Shown here: positions 35,080 through 46,800 of the stretch, in pieces
How the letters are laid out: the number at the start of each line of letters is the position of its first letter
How positions within the stretch are numbered: the stretch's first letter is position 1
Source of the DNA: Maniola hyperantus
Taxonomy: Eukaryota; Arthropoda; Insecta; Lepidoptera; Nymphalidae
DNA length: 64,000 bases
NCBI RefSeq assembly: GCF_902806685.2
Contig: NC_048555.1
Location: forward strand, 2,480,001-2,544,000
Reading direction: 5' to 3'
Made by a program: the position numbers and the translations under genes
The notes under the pieces: model-generated
What the model was told of the DNA's origin: nothing
The model's input: the letters and a program-made list of their open reading frames with translations, nothing else
Database searches by the model: none

Positions 35080-35235
35080 TGATTGGTCTAGATGGCAATC
35101 GGGGTATGAGGCGGGGGGACGTCCTGCACACCCGCATGTCACCCGGGCTATCCCGCACTGGGTTAGCGCGGAGGCTGTGCGGGCGTGCGTGGCGTTTCCA
35201 CTCCGAGTGATATCTCACGACCCGTCGCGTAATTA
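35080..35235 (+). repeat. GC-rich block of unknown origin
   Basis: Its start (TGGTCTAGATGGCAATCGGG) resembles 34275-34300 (GGTCAAGATGGCAATCGGGA). The composition differs sharply from its surroundings. It may be the 5' part of an unrecognised retroelement. Confidence 0.3.
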
Positions 35236-35683
35236 AGTATAGGCTCAGAATACGGTATAGGTATGGTTGGTTGACTTAACCAAAATCTTGCTCGCGATTA
35301 TTTATCTTTATTATGGTTAGGATTTAGGACATGTGTAACAATATTATGAGGTAACATGTGGTAACATGTAACCCTCTAATATTATTAGGGTAAAGATTAG
35401 AACAAAGCCGGTCAGCCGGTCAGCTTACATAAAACCTTTGACGACAGATCCTTCAGTCACGAGCCACGACTAAAATACCGGTTAGAGAGATATGCTACGG
35501 TCGGAATGCGATGCTGAGCTATTAAAAAGATATGATGTTTTTATCTTCGATAGATTTTTCGGAGGGCAAGCAAAAGAAAAATGTCTTAATCTATCCGGGC
35601 ACACTTGGTCACATACATGGAGTAAAATAATGGTCACATAACCCAAGACGGCAGCGCATCCCTTCACGACACTTATCTCTTAA

Positions 35684-35889
35684 CTAGCTTATGCTCGCGA
35701 CTTCACCCGCGTGGACTACACAAATTTCAAACCACTATTTCACCACCTCAGGGGTACAATTTTCAAAAATCCTTTCTTAGCGGATGCCTTTGTCATAATA
35801 GCTATTTGCATGCTAAATTGATCCGTCTAGTAGTTGGAACTGTGCGTGAATAGATCAATCAGTCTTTTATAATAATATACCTATTTAGA
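35684..35889 (-). mobile_element. Helitron-like element, type B
   Basis: Reverse copy with CTAGCTTATGCTCGCGACTT at one end and the complement of TCTAAATA at the other. Confidence 0.65.
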
Positions 35890-36555
35890 TATGACAGAGA
35901 GCGAACGAAAAGGATGACACGATAGAGGCATTTAAATTTTGGCCGCAGCGCTGTGCGAGCTGAATAATTGTAATTTATTGCGACGTAACAAGAATCGATA
36001 TCTACAGTACCTACCTATCTTCAGGTACTACTACTTATGTTGTTAAAGTTTAACAGCACCTACCACAAAGTAAAGACCACTGTCTGGCTTTGACGTTATT
36101 AGGTACTTACCTACTCTATCAGTCAACGAATTTTCGGAAGTAGCTGTAAGTATTTAGTCGAACCAAACCCCAGGCTTATCTAACGAACTCAACGCCAACA
36201 AGAACATAGGTAAGCCGAGCACGCAACAGTCCCAGCTTTTAGTGTAGGTAAATAACGCGTCTGTCGCCTAACAACGCTTTCCACCTAGTGTATGCAAATA
36301 CAAAGCGAAAGGTCGTGATTTATGTCGAATTTCTTTTCTATAACTACTGAGCTGCCGCCGTCAAAAAATAAAGAGCGAATGTCATTTACTTACCAACCTA
36401 AAGAGTTTTCCAAAAAAAACTGACTGCAGTTTGTAGCTACTGCATATAAATGGGTGTTTATTAAATGAACAAGAACCGCTAAGTACCAATAAGTCAGTAG
36501 GTATTATTATATATTCTGTATAACAGCTTTAAATGCCGTCAGTCGTCAAGCTAGT
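35890..36555. other. Intergenic stretch, nothing recognised
   Basis: No exon, repeat end or TIR was identified. Confidence 0.4.
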
Positions 36556-36559
36556 AGAC

Positions 36560-36740
36560 TGATCTTCTTCTTCGTCGTAGCAGTGTTGGCAGAGTGGATG
36601 TGGTTATCATGAAGTGACGTTTTTGGGGGCAGATGTCATGCGCCTCACGAGCATTCGCCACTTCTCCCTGCTGGCCGATAGTTGGGACCGCCCACAGCGG
36701 ACTTAATTTAGAATAGAATAACATAGAATAGATTTATTTG
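36560..36740 (-). pseudogene. LINE C-terminal fragment
   Basis: The - strand encodes ASREKWRMLVRRMTSAPKNV, an end seen in insect LINE polyproteins. Bases 36713-36735 (GAATAGAATAACATAGAATAG) look like the ATTCT-type 3' tail of a second element. Confidence 0.45.
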
Positions 36741-37016
36741 CTGATCCAACACAATCAAAACATTAAAAAATGACGCATCAAAATCTAATTTGGTCGGTCT
36801 CTAATAAGGACGCCTGCGTCTTTCCTCGCCCTCTGGTATCCTCCACCTTGCCCTGCTACAAAATGCTCAGTGGAGTCACTCTCACGCCGCAGGAGACGTG
36901 TTAGAGTTTAATATGCGACTCTGTACAGACGCCGAAAGACGTTTGGTGCGGAATTCGGTCCATGAGACTTCTCGGACTCTCCTCCAGACTAGAGCTTTGC
37001 TCTGAGAGCCTCAGGT

Positions 37017-37159
37017 TGAGATCTATAGAGCGCACTTTAACTTTGCTCAGACTTAAGATTGAGTTAAAACAAGACACATTTATGTGAGTGATACAGCCCT
37101 GTCTCATTTTAACTCTGTTTTAAGTTTAAGCTAAGTCAGAGTGCGCTCTATAGATCTCA
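37017..37159. mobile_element. Palindromic MITE, TGAGATCTATAGAGC termini
   Basis: The outer ends TGAGATCTATAGAGCGCACT and its complement are nearly exact, and the inner arms (CTCAGACTTAAG...) also pair. Half copies are seen at 30585-30650 and, inside a Helitron, near 63095-63160. Confidence 0.65.
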
Positions 37160-37513
37160 CCCTCATAATCCGCGTTTGATCTCGTACATTCCCACCAAAA
37201 TGATACACTGTAGACTCAGCTTCATTATAACGACTAGGTAACATTCGGTACAATATCCGGTGGGATTTAGCCACACTTAATTGGATTTCGCAAGCACTCA
37301 TTTTCGTCTCCGTAATCCATTGTTACATCCAGTACGGTTCACATAATATTTCCTGTGAACAGTCCATTTATCATACCGTCATCTCTCGTTATTAGGCAAG
37401 CGACTTGGGCAAGTGTTAACGGCCGTGCGAAATAATGGTAATCATACCTACCTGCAGTCTTCGCAGTTCCTATGATCCTCTTACATCTTACGTGAACTCT
37501 GGCCGATTAGAAA

Positions 37514-37742
37514 TCAGTACCTACCCTTATTATAAATGCGAAAGTGTGTTTGTTTGTTGGTTTATTGGTTTGTCCTTCAATCACGTCGCAACGGTGCAAG
37601 GGATTGACGTGATTTTTTGCATGGGTATAGATAAGAACCTGGAGAGTGACATAGGCTACATTTTATCCCGGAAAATCAAAGAGTTCCCACGGGAGTTTGA
37701 AAAACCTTATTCCACGCGGACGAAGTTGCGGGCATCAGCTAG
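37514..37742 (+). mobile_element. Helitron-like element, type A
   Basis: It starts TCAGTACC and ends CATCAGCTAG. The central GATTGACGTGATTTTTTGCA and ACCTGGAGAGTGACATAGG blocks are well kept. Confidence 0.7.
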
Positions 37743-37764
37743 TGTCCAATTATAATACTAATTA

Positions 37765-37946
37765 CAGTACGCAGCCGAAAGTAATGTACATCGACTTTTA
37801 GAAGGAGATAGCAGGTTTGTAGAGCGTTGTCCCTGTCGTTGAGACCGATAAAACGTCATATAGGTATGAGTGACAGAGACAACGCTCTACAAAGCTGAAA
37901 TGTCATTCTAAAGGCCGATGTACATTATACTTTCGGCCGCGTACTG
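37765..37946. mobile_element. MITE, CAGTACGCGG family (copy 2, TA duplication)
   Basis: Terminal inverted repeats start CAGTACGC..CCGAAAGTA on both ends, flanked by TA on both sides. The arms pair again around GACAACGCTCTACAAA. It is 182 bp with no ORF. TA duplication and CAG ends fit a Tc1/mariner-mobilised MITE. Confidence 0.7.
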
Positions 37947-37967
37947 TACAAGTAGATAGATTGCTAG

Positions 37968-38169
37968 CCTAGATAGCTAAGTGGTTAGGAGTTAGGACGT
38001 CCGCCTCCTAATTAGAGGTCAGGGATTCGATCCCGGGCACCTGTAACTTTTCGGAGATATGTTAGATGAGTGGAGTGAAAATCACATGGCTAAAACCCAT
38101 CTCGCTCTGAGAGAAGATCCGTGCCCTGTAGTGAGTCGGCGATGGGTTGATCATGATGATGATGATGAG
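37968..38169 (+). mobile_element. SINE family B
   Basis: The head TAGCTAAGTGGTTAGGAGTT leads to B box GGATTCGATCCCGGGCACC. It ends with TGATCATGATGATGATGATG. Confidence 0.7.
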
Positions 38170-38808
38170 ATATAGCTATTAGCTACCTAGTCCAATCTAT
38201 AGCTATCTTATCTATGGCTGTCTAGCAGATACCTATAACCCAGTTGGTTCAAAAGAAAAATGCCCCCTGCATTATTATTAGTCAACCAATCAGAGGTGAT
38301 TTGAATCGTCACACCGTGTGGCTGTCGAAGGCGAACCCTTTCATTATGGTCAAAGGTGCTGGTGCTGGGCCTTTCGCCTATTAAGATTTATGACATACAT
38401 TACCTACTTACCAGTTACCTACCGATAATAATATTATGCAAGACGATCTACTGTGGTTACTGATTACTCAATGGTTTATGACAAGAGCTGATCGATGTAT
38501 GATCGCACGCTCTATTTTTTTTCCGGAGTGTATACTAAACTAGGTAAACCAATCACAAAACAAGTAGTCCAATCTGAAGTTGCATCATGGCGAGTTGCGC
38601 AGGTCATATACATTAAAGATGATTAAATATACAAGCCCGGGTGAGATCTGTTTATGTACAATGGCAGAGTGAACTAGAGTAAGGGAATTCTCGGTTTGAT
38701 CCTGAATCAACGATTATTATTAGGCATGTCAAATATTTTAGGCTGTGACGTAAAATCCAAGAAAATTAGAGCCTTAACTACTACCCAAAGAAATTTTATG
38801 TACTACTA
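38170..38808. other. Intergenic stretch, nothing recognised
   Basis: No exon or repeat end was identified. Confidence 0.4.
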
Positions 38809-39121
38809 CAGTAGTTGGCAAGAAATATTGTACATCGACCCTTAGAATAGGACTAGCTTATGCTCGCGACTTCGTCCGCGTGGACTACAAAATTTCAAAA
38901 ATCCTTTCTTAGCCGATGCCTACATCATAATAGCTATCTGCATGCCAAATTTCAGCCCGATCCGTCCAGTAGTGTGAGCTGTGCGTTGATAGATCAGTCA
39001 GTCACCTGTTCCTTTTATATATTTAGATGACGTGTTGTCGGTCTCAACGACAGAGACAACGCTCTATGAAACCGCTATCTATTTCTAAAGGTCAATGTAC
39101 AATATTTTCTGCCGCGTACTG
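38809..39121. mobile_element. MITE, CAGTACGCGG family (copy 3), split by a Helitron
   Basis: The ends CAGTAGTTGGCAAGAAATAT and its partner at 39100-39121 are flanked by TA on both sides. A reversed type B Helitron (38853-39027) lies in the left arm. Removing it leaves a MITE of about the same size as copy 2. Confidence 0.7.
38853..39027 (-). mobile_element. Helitron-like element, type B, nested in a MITE
   Basis: It runs from CTAG (38853-38856) to GA (39026-39027), with host A on the left and host T on the right, as expected for Helitron insertion into AT. Confidence 0.75.
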
Positions 39122-39123
39122 TA

Positions 39124-39900
39124 CTCTCACTTTGTTAATTGTTTTGCATCCTCTATAGGTACCGAACCAAACAAGTTTTTTTAGTTTTATTGGGAAAACT
39201 ATATAAATAAAAATACGAAAGTTTATCACAATAAAAAATTTATTATTCTATATAACATAACATCGGACCGTAACCGTGAATGAAACGATAGTATATTACA
39301 AAATAGGTTTGTTATTACACGATACATGGCTCGTGGATGGTTGTATGGATTAGTGGTCCATACACACTTTTCTTTGATTTAAACTTGAATGTTAAAAAAA
39401 TGTTCCAACAAATTGATTAAATTTTAACAACACATTTGCACCACTTGCACACAGGGTGTAACCAGAAGTCAGAACGCTAGCAAAAACTTAGCGTTATTGT
39501 TTTACTATCTAAACACATACCAATAGCCATTTGCCTCATTTGTGGTTTTATTGATTTAATATTTTTCAAACCCGCAATGTATAGCGCTCAAAACTGAGGT
39601 CAATTCCCCGCCTACGACGTGGCATTGACTCTGAATGACCTACTTACGCAACGATCGTTGACCTCTAGCGTCAGTCAGATGTTTTATTTGCAATATATCG
39701 TGAACTTTTACAAAATATAGGATTTTTTTCGTGTTTTTTTAATGGTATTTTATCAGTAATTATCAGTAGTATCACCTGTCTTCATTTTTGCTAGCGTTCT
39801 GGTTACACCTGTATAGTCAGGTAAAATAAAATTTTGTACAATTCCATTTGCAAAAACAGTTGATAAAATAATTCAATCTATCTATAATATGTCGATAAGT
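39124..39900. other. Intergenic stretch, nothing recognised
   Basis: AT-rich sequence. No repeat end or exon was identified. Confidence 0.4.
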
Positions 39901-39904
39901 TACT

Positions 39905-40060
39905 CGTCATCCATCATCATGACAATCAATCGCCGGCCCACTACTGAGCACGGGTCTCCTCTCAGAATGAGATAACGATGGTCCACCACGCAGATCAAGA
40001 CAGACTAAGCAGCTTTGAGAACAATACAGATTATGAATTCGCCGAATATGTTAGGCTAAT
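39905..40060 (-). mobile_element. SINE family B fragment
   Basis: It contains CGCCGGCCCACTACTGAGCA and CGGGTCTCCTCTCAGAATGA, then decays. Confidence 0.5.
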
Positions 40061-40344
40061 GTGTGCTAGGCTGTTAAAACTTAATACTACCTAAACTTTT
40101 ATACATAGCAAGCAGCATAATAAATTCCAATATTGATCTAAAAGTAACCAATTATACGACTAGATTTACACTTCAAGTTGTGACAATGAAGTAGCCTTAG
40201 GCTCAGCGCACACCGCCAGAGTTGATGTACGGCGTTTTTCTTGGTAACAACTCAAACTAAGCTATATTTACTTTGGCATAGCTGCCGTGTACGTTACTCG
40301 CGCATCCACCGCGTTTTGTTTTCAGTATTCCAATTTCAACGTTA

Positions 40345-40501
40345 CAGTGCGACAAGGCTCTTTTGGTACTTGAATGACATTGACAGGGGGGGCGCTGTTG
40401 GAGAACAAAGGCTTAGAGTATTCAAACAAGAACAAAGGGGACACATGACGGCAACATTAGTTCCGATTTTCACCACGCGCCAAAAGAGCCTTGTCGCACT
40501 G
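40345..40501. mobile_element. MITE with perfect 22-bp TIRs and TA duplication
   Basis: The left TIR (40345-40366) starts CAGTGCGACAAGGCTCTTTT. The right TIR (40480-40501) is its exact complement. TA flanks both sides (40343-40344, 40502-40503). The element is 157 bp, too short for a gene, and resembles a deletion derivative of a Tc1/mariner-type element. Confidence 0.85.
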
Positions 40502-40821
40502 TATGTTACATTACATAAAGCAGAGTTTAAGACTGGGGCCACACTATGCGTTTCCGGTGCGTTGCGACAAAACACTGCTATGATTTTGAGGATTGAGCGC
40601 CACTCGGGCACTGCGTTCGCCGCTTCAGCAGTGTATAAGCATCGCACCACCTCTCTCCGCCTCGTCTCTCTGGTCCCAAGTCCTTTGCGCGTGCGGTGCG
40701 GCGCCGCACGACTTTGTAACACATCGTGTAGTATGGTACAGTGATATGATGTAGGATGATGTATCTAACTGTGAAAACCTATTATTAGCTTGTAGTTACT
40801 TAATTTTAATATTATAATAGA

Positions 40822-41035
40822 CTAGATGATGCCCGCGACTTCGTTCGCGTGGATTTAGGTTTTTAAAAATCCCATGGGAACTCTTTGATTTTCCGGGATA
40901 AAAAGTAAGCCTATGTCCTTCCCCGGGATCTAAGCTATCTCTATACCAAATTTCGTCGAAATCGGTTGAACGGATGGGCCGTGAAAGGCTAGCAGACAGA
41001 CAGACACACTTTCACATTTATAATATTAGTATGGA
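40822..41035 (-). mobile_element. Helitron-like element, type A
   Basis: Reverse copy of 214 bp, from CTAGATGATGCCCGCGACTT to the complement of TCCATACTAATATTA. It has host A and T flanks. Confidence 0.75.
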
Positions 41036-41418
41036 TTAATTCAAGCTGTTGGTTTTCCTAATAAAATAAAATGACGCAGCGGCACCGCACCACTGACGTA
41101 ACGCATCGTGTGGCTTCACTCTAAGTTGTTACCAAAAGGACGTGACATCTACTCCACTCCGGCTGTTTGAGCTGACACTGAGGCAATAAAAAGAAACATT
41201 TTTCGTACGTTTAAATTTTAAATTGTGTAAGGACCACTATGATACCTGACCTCTACAATCGATGAATTCGGGAATAAATAATTATGTATATTTAAAACAG
41301 TGTTAAAACATTAAATAATAATTGGACGTATTTTCTGAAAAACATTCTAATCCACATCAAGTCAAGATTGAGATGAACAAACAACAAGCTGATCATGACC
41401 TGTCATGTAAGGCGCCTT

Positions 41419-41579
41419 CTCCACGGACGAGAGAATCGCGGCGATAGTCTCGACGTGTGACAAAATTCGATATTAATTATCACCGCGATAGTATCGTCCT
41501 TTGGAGATTGGCCTATAGAGTTTGTATCGAATTTTGTGACACGGCGAAACTATCGCTGCGATTCTCTCGTTCGTGGGGA
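41419..41579. mobile_element. Palindromic MITE, CCACGGACGAGAGAATCGCG arms
   Basis: The outer arms pair over about 50 bases (CGAGAGAATCGC, GCGATAGT, GTGTGACAAAATTCGATA), with a looser centre. No gene is present. Confidence 0.6.
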
Positions 41580-41587
41580 TGGGTTAT

Positions 41588-41770
41588 TCCCGTTGAGTCA
41601 CACCCTTGAGAGTAACAGTGTGACTCAACGGGGAAAAATCCCGTTGAATAACACTGTGACTCAAGGGGAAATCTATTCCCCCGTTGAGTCACACCTACAT
41701 ATTGCGTGTGTGACAACAGTGTTGACTGAACGTGAAAAATCTTTGAGCCACACTGTGACACAACGCCACT
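41588..41770. repeat. Cluster of inverted TGAGTCA-containing repeats
   Basis: Four TGA(G/C)TCA heptamers lie at 41594-41600, 41621-41627, 41657-41663 and 41685-41691, in alternating orientation. Each is part of a longer unit TTCCCCGTTGAGTCACA or its complement. The heptamer equals the AP-1/bZIP consensus. The cluster directly follows a MITE, so a repeat origin is likely. Confidence 0.55.
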
Positions 41771-42192
41771 TTATTTTTACCCGACTTCCAAAAAGGTGGT
41801 TCTCTATTGGGCCGGTTTTTTTTATTGTTTTGATGTGCCTTACTGTGATAGCCCGTATCAGTTTGTTCATATTATTATCTCATTCTGACTTGATTATAAA
41901 AGAGAGCGCGCACTACGATGCGGTACGTTTTAAAATCCGTAATTTAAATCAATTAAAATCCGGTGCGGAATTAATTCTGGAGTGCGCGCGCTTTTGCAGG
42001 GGTGAAAAAAACGCACGGAAATGTACCGTGGTGGGCGCTTGCTCTTAGTTGGCACGTTTTTAGAAAATTAGTCCCATTATGACATAGGTATTGTATATAC
42101 ATAGAAGTAAAGACGCGGTAAGTCTTGATGAAAAGCTAAGTTTACTTAGTATTTTTGTGAAATTTCAACATTATATAACTTTTATAGCACTG

Positions 42193-42228
42193 CGTGACCT
42201 AAACATGCAAAGTGCATGTTTAGTCACG
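42193..42228. repeat. Short inverted repeat
   Basis: CGTGACCTAAACATGCA pairs with TGCATGTTTAGTCACG, with a one-base bulge and a 3-nt loop. Confidence 0.7.
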
Positions 42229-42759
42229 TATAACCGTTAGACAATTGTCAGACCGCGATGATTAGCGAGAAGGACGAGCTAAAAACTAGAACCAAGTATG
42301 TGAGCAATGAGGTGGTGGTGGAGTCTATAGCGTGCGGATATAGCACTCACACTTATGCAGATGGCGAAATAAGGGATTGACTGATTCGCTCCCTCGCGCG
42401 CGCCCCTAACGTCAAAAAAATGCTATTGCGACGCGTCTTGCGGTTAACTTCAAGAACGACTATTAAATTGGGGCGGACTATACCTGCGCAGAAATCTTAT
42501 TTTTGAATGGCGTGAAAATATCTCAGTCCAATCATAGCGCGCATCTGTCCGCTATTGGTTGTTGCCTACGCTCCATGTTTTGTACGAGCCAATTATGAGC
42601 GAGATACAAAGGGTCTCTGTTGTTCTTGTGTTTAAAATCTTAACGTCAAGCAATAAGGTCTGTATTTCATTGTACATTCGGTTTTAGTCGATGATAAATT
42701 GCTCTTTCTGCGCAAACGAATTTTGTCAATGCGACTTATACGTCGTAGTACTTGTACTA

Positions 42760-42958
42760 TCAGTACCCTTATTATAAATGCGAAAGTGTTTGTTTGTTGG
42801 TTTGTCCTTCAATCACGTCGCAATTTGATTTTTTGCATGGGTATAGATAAAGACCTGGAGAGTGACATAGTCTACTTTTTATCCCGGAAAATCAAAGAGT
42901 TCCCACGGGATTTTTGAAAATCTAATTCCACGCGGACGAAGTCACGGGCATCAGCTAG
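42760..42958 (+). mobile_element. Helitron-like element, type A
   Basis: It starts TCAGTACCCTTATTATAAAT and ends CATCAGCTAG. It has a short deletion in the middle compared with 37514-37742. Confidence 0.7.
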
Positions 42959-43034
42959 TTAACTCATAATATACAGATTTCATTTTTTAACTTTTCGTTA
43001 CACCACGTAAATGCCACTACTATTTTCAAATTAA

Positions 43035-43245
43035 TCCATACTAGTATTGTAAATGCGAAAGTGTGTCTGTCTGTCTGCTAGCTTTTCACGGTCCAACCGT
43101 TCAACCGATTTTGATGAAATTTGGTACAGAGTTAGCTTATATCCCTTACTACTTTACGTTACTTTTTATCCCGGAAAATTAAAGAGTTCCCACGGGATTT
43201 CAAAAAACCTAAATCCACGTGGACGAAGTCGCGGGCATCATCTAG
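43035..43245 (+). mobile_element. Helitron-like element, type A
   Basis: It starts TCCATACTAGTATTGTAAAT and ends CATCATCTAG. The 3' hairpin has one mismatch. Confidence 0.7.
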
Positions 43246-43800
43246 TCGAAAATAAATAAAAATCCATACCAGATGGATATCTTCACAACAAATAATATAG
43301 TTTTGAAATAAACATATTATGAGTATAATTCGAGGTTGTCATACAATTATGTGATTATAAAAAATATACATTTTTAGTACGTCGCCTTCAATGCATAATC
43401 TGTATAATATATTTATATTATTTGAATGAATTCTAGCCCCATAAACTACCGCTATACAAAAAATCACTTCATATTATTGTTATTACTATGTTTAATGGGA
43501 AGGGTCGCGAACCTCAGAAATGAGGATTACAACAAAGAAAGAAAGAAAGGAGGAAGAAAGTATCAACGAGCTGAGAGCGACGTACCTATCTATATACATG
43601 TACAATAGAACTTATAAATAAGGACATACTGACTGACATCAGCATAAAACCCCTATAACGTAACCGTAGCCCGTGGACGACACCCATTAGACAGGAATTT
43701 GAGGAATCTTAAAAAATCTAAATCCACGCGGACAAAGTCGCGACAACAAGCTAGTATAAATACATGAATGAGAGGCCAGATATCGTTGTATTGGAGGTGT

Positions 43801-46800
43801 TTATATGAAGTCGTCGAAATCGTCGTCGTAGTTGCCGTACGCGTCGTATTGGTTGAGGTGTGCCTGGAACAAGCAAGTAACACATCATTTCAGCGTTCAA
43901 ACTATGTATGTGAGCTCGGGTCTCCTCTCAGAGTGAGAAGGGGTTTGGCCATAGTCTACCACGCTGGCCATGTGCGGATTGGTAGACTTCACACACATTT
44001 GAGAACATTATGGAGAACTCTCAGGCATGCAGGTTCCCTCACGATGTTTTCCTTCACCGTTAAAGCAAGTGATATTTAATTTATTAAACCATTCACAGGT
44101 AGCATGGGAAAAATCATATGAATTAATTACCATTTCACAGGTAGCTTGTGAACAATCATATGAAATCCTTTTCATGTGATTTTTTACCTTACCTACACAT
44201 TTTTCACAGCTGAATTTTATCAAGGGGCAGAATTTGCCACCGATTACGTTTACGATGAATAAGTTTTTCTTACACAATAGAAGGTTATACACCAATCAAT
44301 AAAAATAGAATTTGCGGAATATTATCCATTCAACTTCATGTAGGTAGGGTGTGCAAAAAAATAATATGATGATTTGAAACAAAGCATTATTATGAAAAAA
44401 CCGGCCAAGTGCGAGTCAGGCTCGCGCAATGAGTGTTCCGTACTACAGTCGTATTTTTTTCGACATTTTGCACGATAAATCAAAAACTGTTATGCATTAA
44501 AATAAATGTCTGTTTTAGAAAGTACAAGTAAAGCCCTTTCATATGATACCACACTTGGTATAGTTATCTTACTTTGAAAATTAAAAATACTAATTATTAT
44601 TTCATTAACATATTTTAATTTTTTTTTGTCTGATGTCCACAAATCCACGGTTTTCGGATTTGTTTCTTTACTTGTGCTATAAAACCTACTTACCTGCCAA
44701 ATTTAATGATTATAGGTCAACGGGAAGTACCCTATAGGTTTTCTTGACAAACACGACAGACAGACAGAAGGTCTGTTGTTGTTTGTACAGACAAACAACT
44801 ACCAAGTGATCCTATAACGGCGGTTACGCACTCATCCGATCAGAGCCCGTGAAAGTACGTTCCTTTTTGTTCTGTACGGGATCTTATGACATATGTAGTA
44901 GATAATCGCTGGTATTCTCACGGATGACGGATAGAACTCGGATGACGGAAGTGCAGTGCGAAATCGCCGCAAGGGTTCCTTTTTCCTTTTGAGGTACGGA
45001 ACCCTAAAAATCCCGTCGATTCGTAGCTCTGTTGCAGCGTGATTGAGGGACAAACCAACAAACAAACATACTTTCGCATTTATAATATGGTTAGGGATTA
45101 TGTAATATTTAGTAATTACTAATTGGATAGATAAAATACTTACATTATCGCCTTCCACTTTTAACTTGGCCTTGCCCTTGCCCTTGGTGGGCTTCTTGCC
45201 CTTGTCGTTCTTCTCCGCCTTCTGTTTCTCTATGTACAGGTTGTCCACCGTCAACTTTATCCTCTTGATGTCAGCCGATGGCACTGCCAACAGAAATTGT
45301 GAAATGATAATATTTATTAGGATGTGGCGGTTGCCACAGTTGCAACTAGATGGCGCAATTCAATCGATAACGTTTAATGACGTAATCCCGGGCAAATGTA
45401 CCGCCGACAGTACTCGCACTAACGGAGGTTTCTGCAATCTGCACTATATCATCAAGAATAGAATACAATAGAATAGAATATATTATGTAGAATAGAATAG
45501 AACATATTTTTATTCAAGTAAACTTTTAAAAGTGCTTCTGAATCGTCAACTAGTTTAATTTACTACTGGTTCGGAACGTCGGTCCTACTGAGAAAAACTA
45601 GCGAGAAACTCGGCAACAAGGTACAACCATCAGCCCAGCTGGGGCTACCGAGCAAAACCGCTCGGTTGGAGATCTCCCTTTGGTACAGTCGAGCCTGCAC
45701 ACAGCTCCTGCACAAGATAAGTTGGTACTTTATTAGAATAGAAAAGAATAAAATATTTTTTTATTCAAGTAAACTTTTACCAGTGCTTTTGAATCGTCAA
45801 CTAGTTTAATTTACCACTGGTTCAGAATGCCTACTGAGAAGAACCAGCAAGAAACTTGACGGTTGCTTTTTTTCAAAGATTTGATATACACTATTATGCC
45901 ATACTTATATAAAAAAGTAATTGCAGTTCCGCACGTTGCTGGAACGAGCTGCAGGTCAAATCCACGCTCTTTTATCATTTACATAATCTTTGATTGTGTA
46001 ATATGATTTTTCAGGAGCATACTTCTTGAGTAAAGGCAAGTCCAAAATAGAACATAAGCTAGTTTTGTTATAAAAGGTTATTCCCATTCCCACAAATGTC
46101 TTTTGTACTTTCCTGAGGCAGACCACAGGAGTCCATAGCTCCAAAAGCTAAGAGGTGCACGCAAAGGGTAGAACCCGGGATAGGAGGCCGATGTTTTAAC
46201 CACTAGGCCGCTCTTCTTGTCACCCATACTTACTTTGTAAAACAATATTTTTGACGAGATCGTCCACAAAGGCAGGGAACTCCTCTCTACTCTTGAAGAA
46301 GGTGATTTTCTTGGTGAGGAGGTCTACAAACTCTGTAAACTCCTCCTTGGTGGTGGGGTTGAAATTGTCCAGTTTGCCTGGACCACCCACTTCTGTTATA
46401 CCTGCAAATCAAAACAAGATTCATCTTCATCTAAATATATAAAAGGATTGACTGACTGACTGATCTATCAATGCACAGCTCAAATTACTGGACGGATTGG
46501 GCTGAAATTTGGCACGCAGATAGCTATTATGACGTAGGCATCCGTTAAAAAAGGATTTTTGAAAATTCAACCCCTAAGGGGTGAAATAGGGGTTTAAAAT
46601 TTGCGTAGTCCACGCGGACGAAGTCGCGAACATAAGCTAGTTAATAAATAAAACCATTTTTTTAAAAGAATATTAGCCAAGTTTATCATGCAGTCTAATA
46701 TTCCCCTTTCCCCTCCAACTAAGCGTCAGGCTTGTGCTAGAAGTAGGTACGACAATAGTACAACGGGTGGGGTTTGAATCGGTTACCTTTCGGTTTTCAA

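Noticed and set aside
40241..40744. 167-codon + strand frame
   Set aside because: It runs through the 40345-40501 MITE, including both TIRs, and has no conserved motif.
41536..42048. 170-codon + strand frame
   Set aside because: It starts inside a palindromic MITE and crosses the inverted heptamer cluster. The apparent protein is a translation of repeats.
43653..44295. - strand frames near the eIF3j 3' end
   Set aside because: They are built from a Helitron scrap and a SINE. Only 43801-43863 is coding, as the last eIF3j exon.
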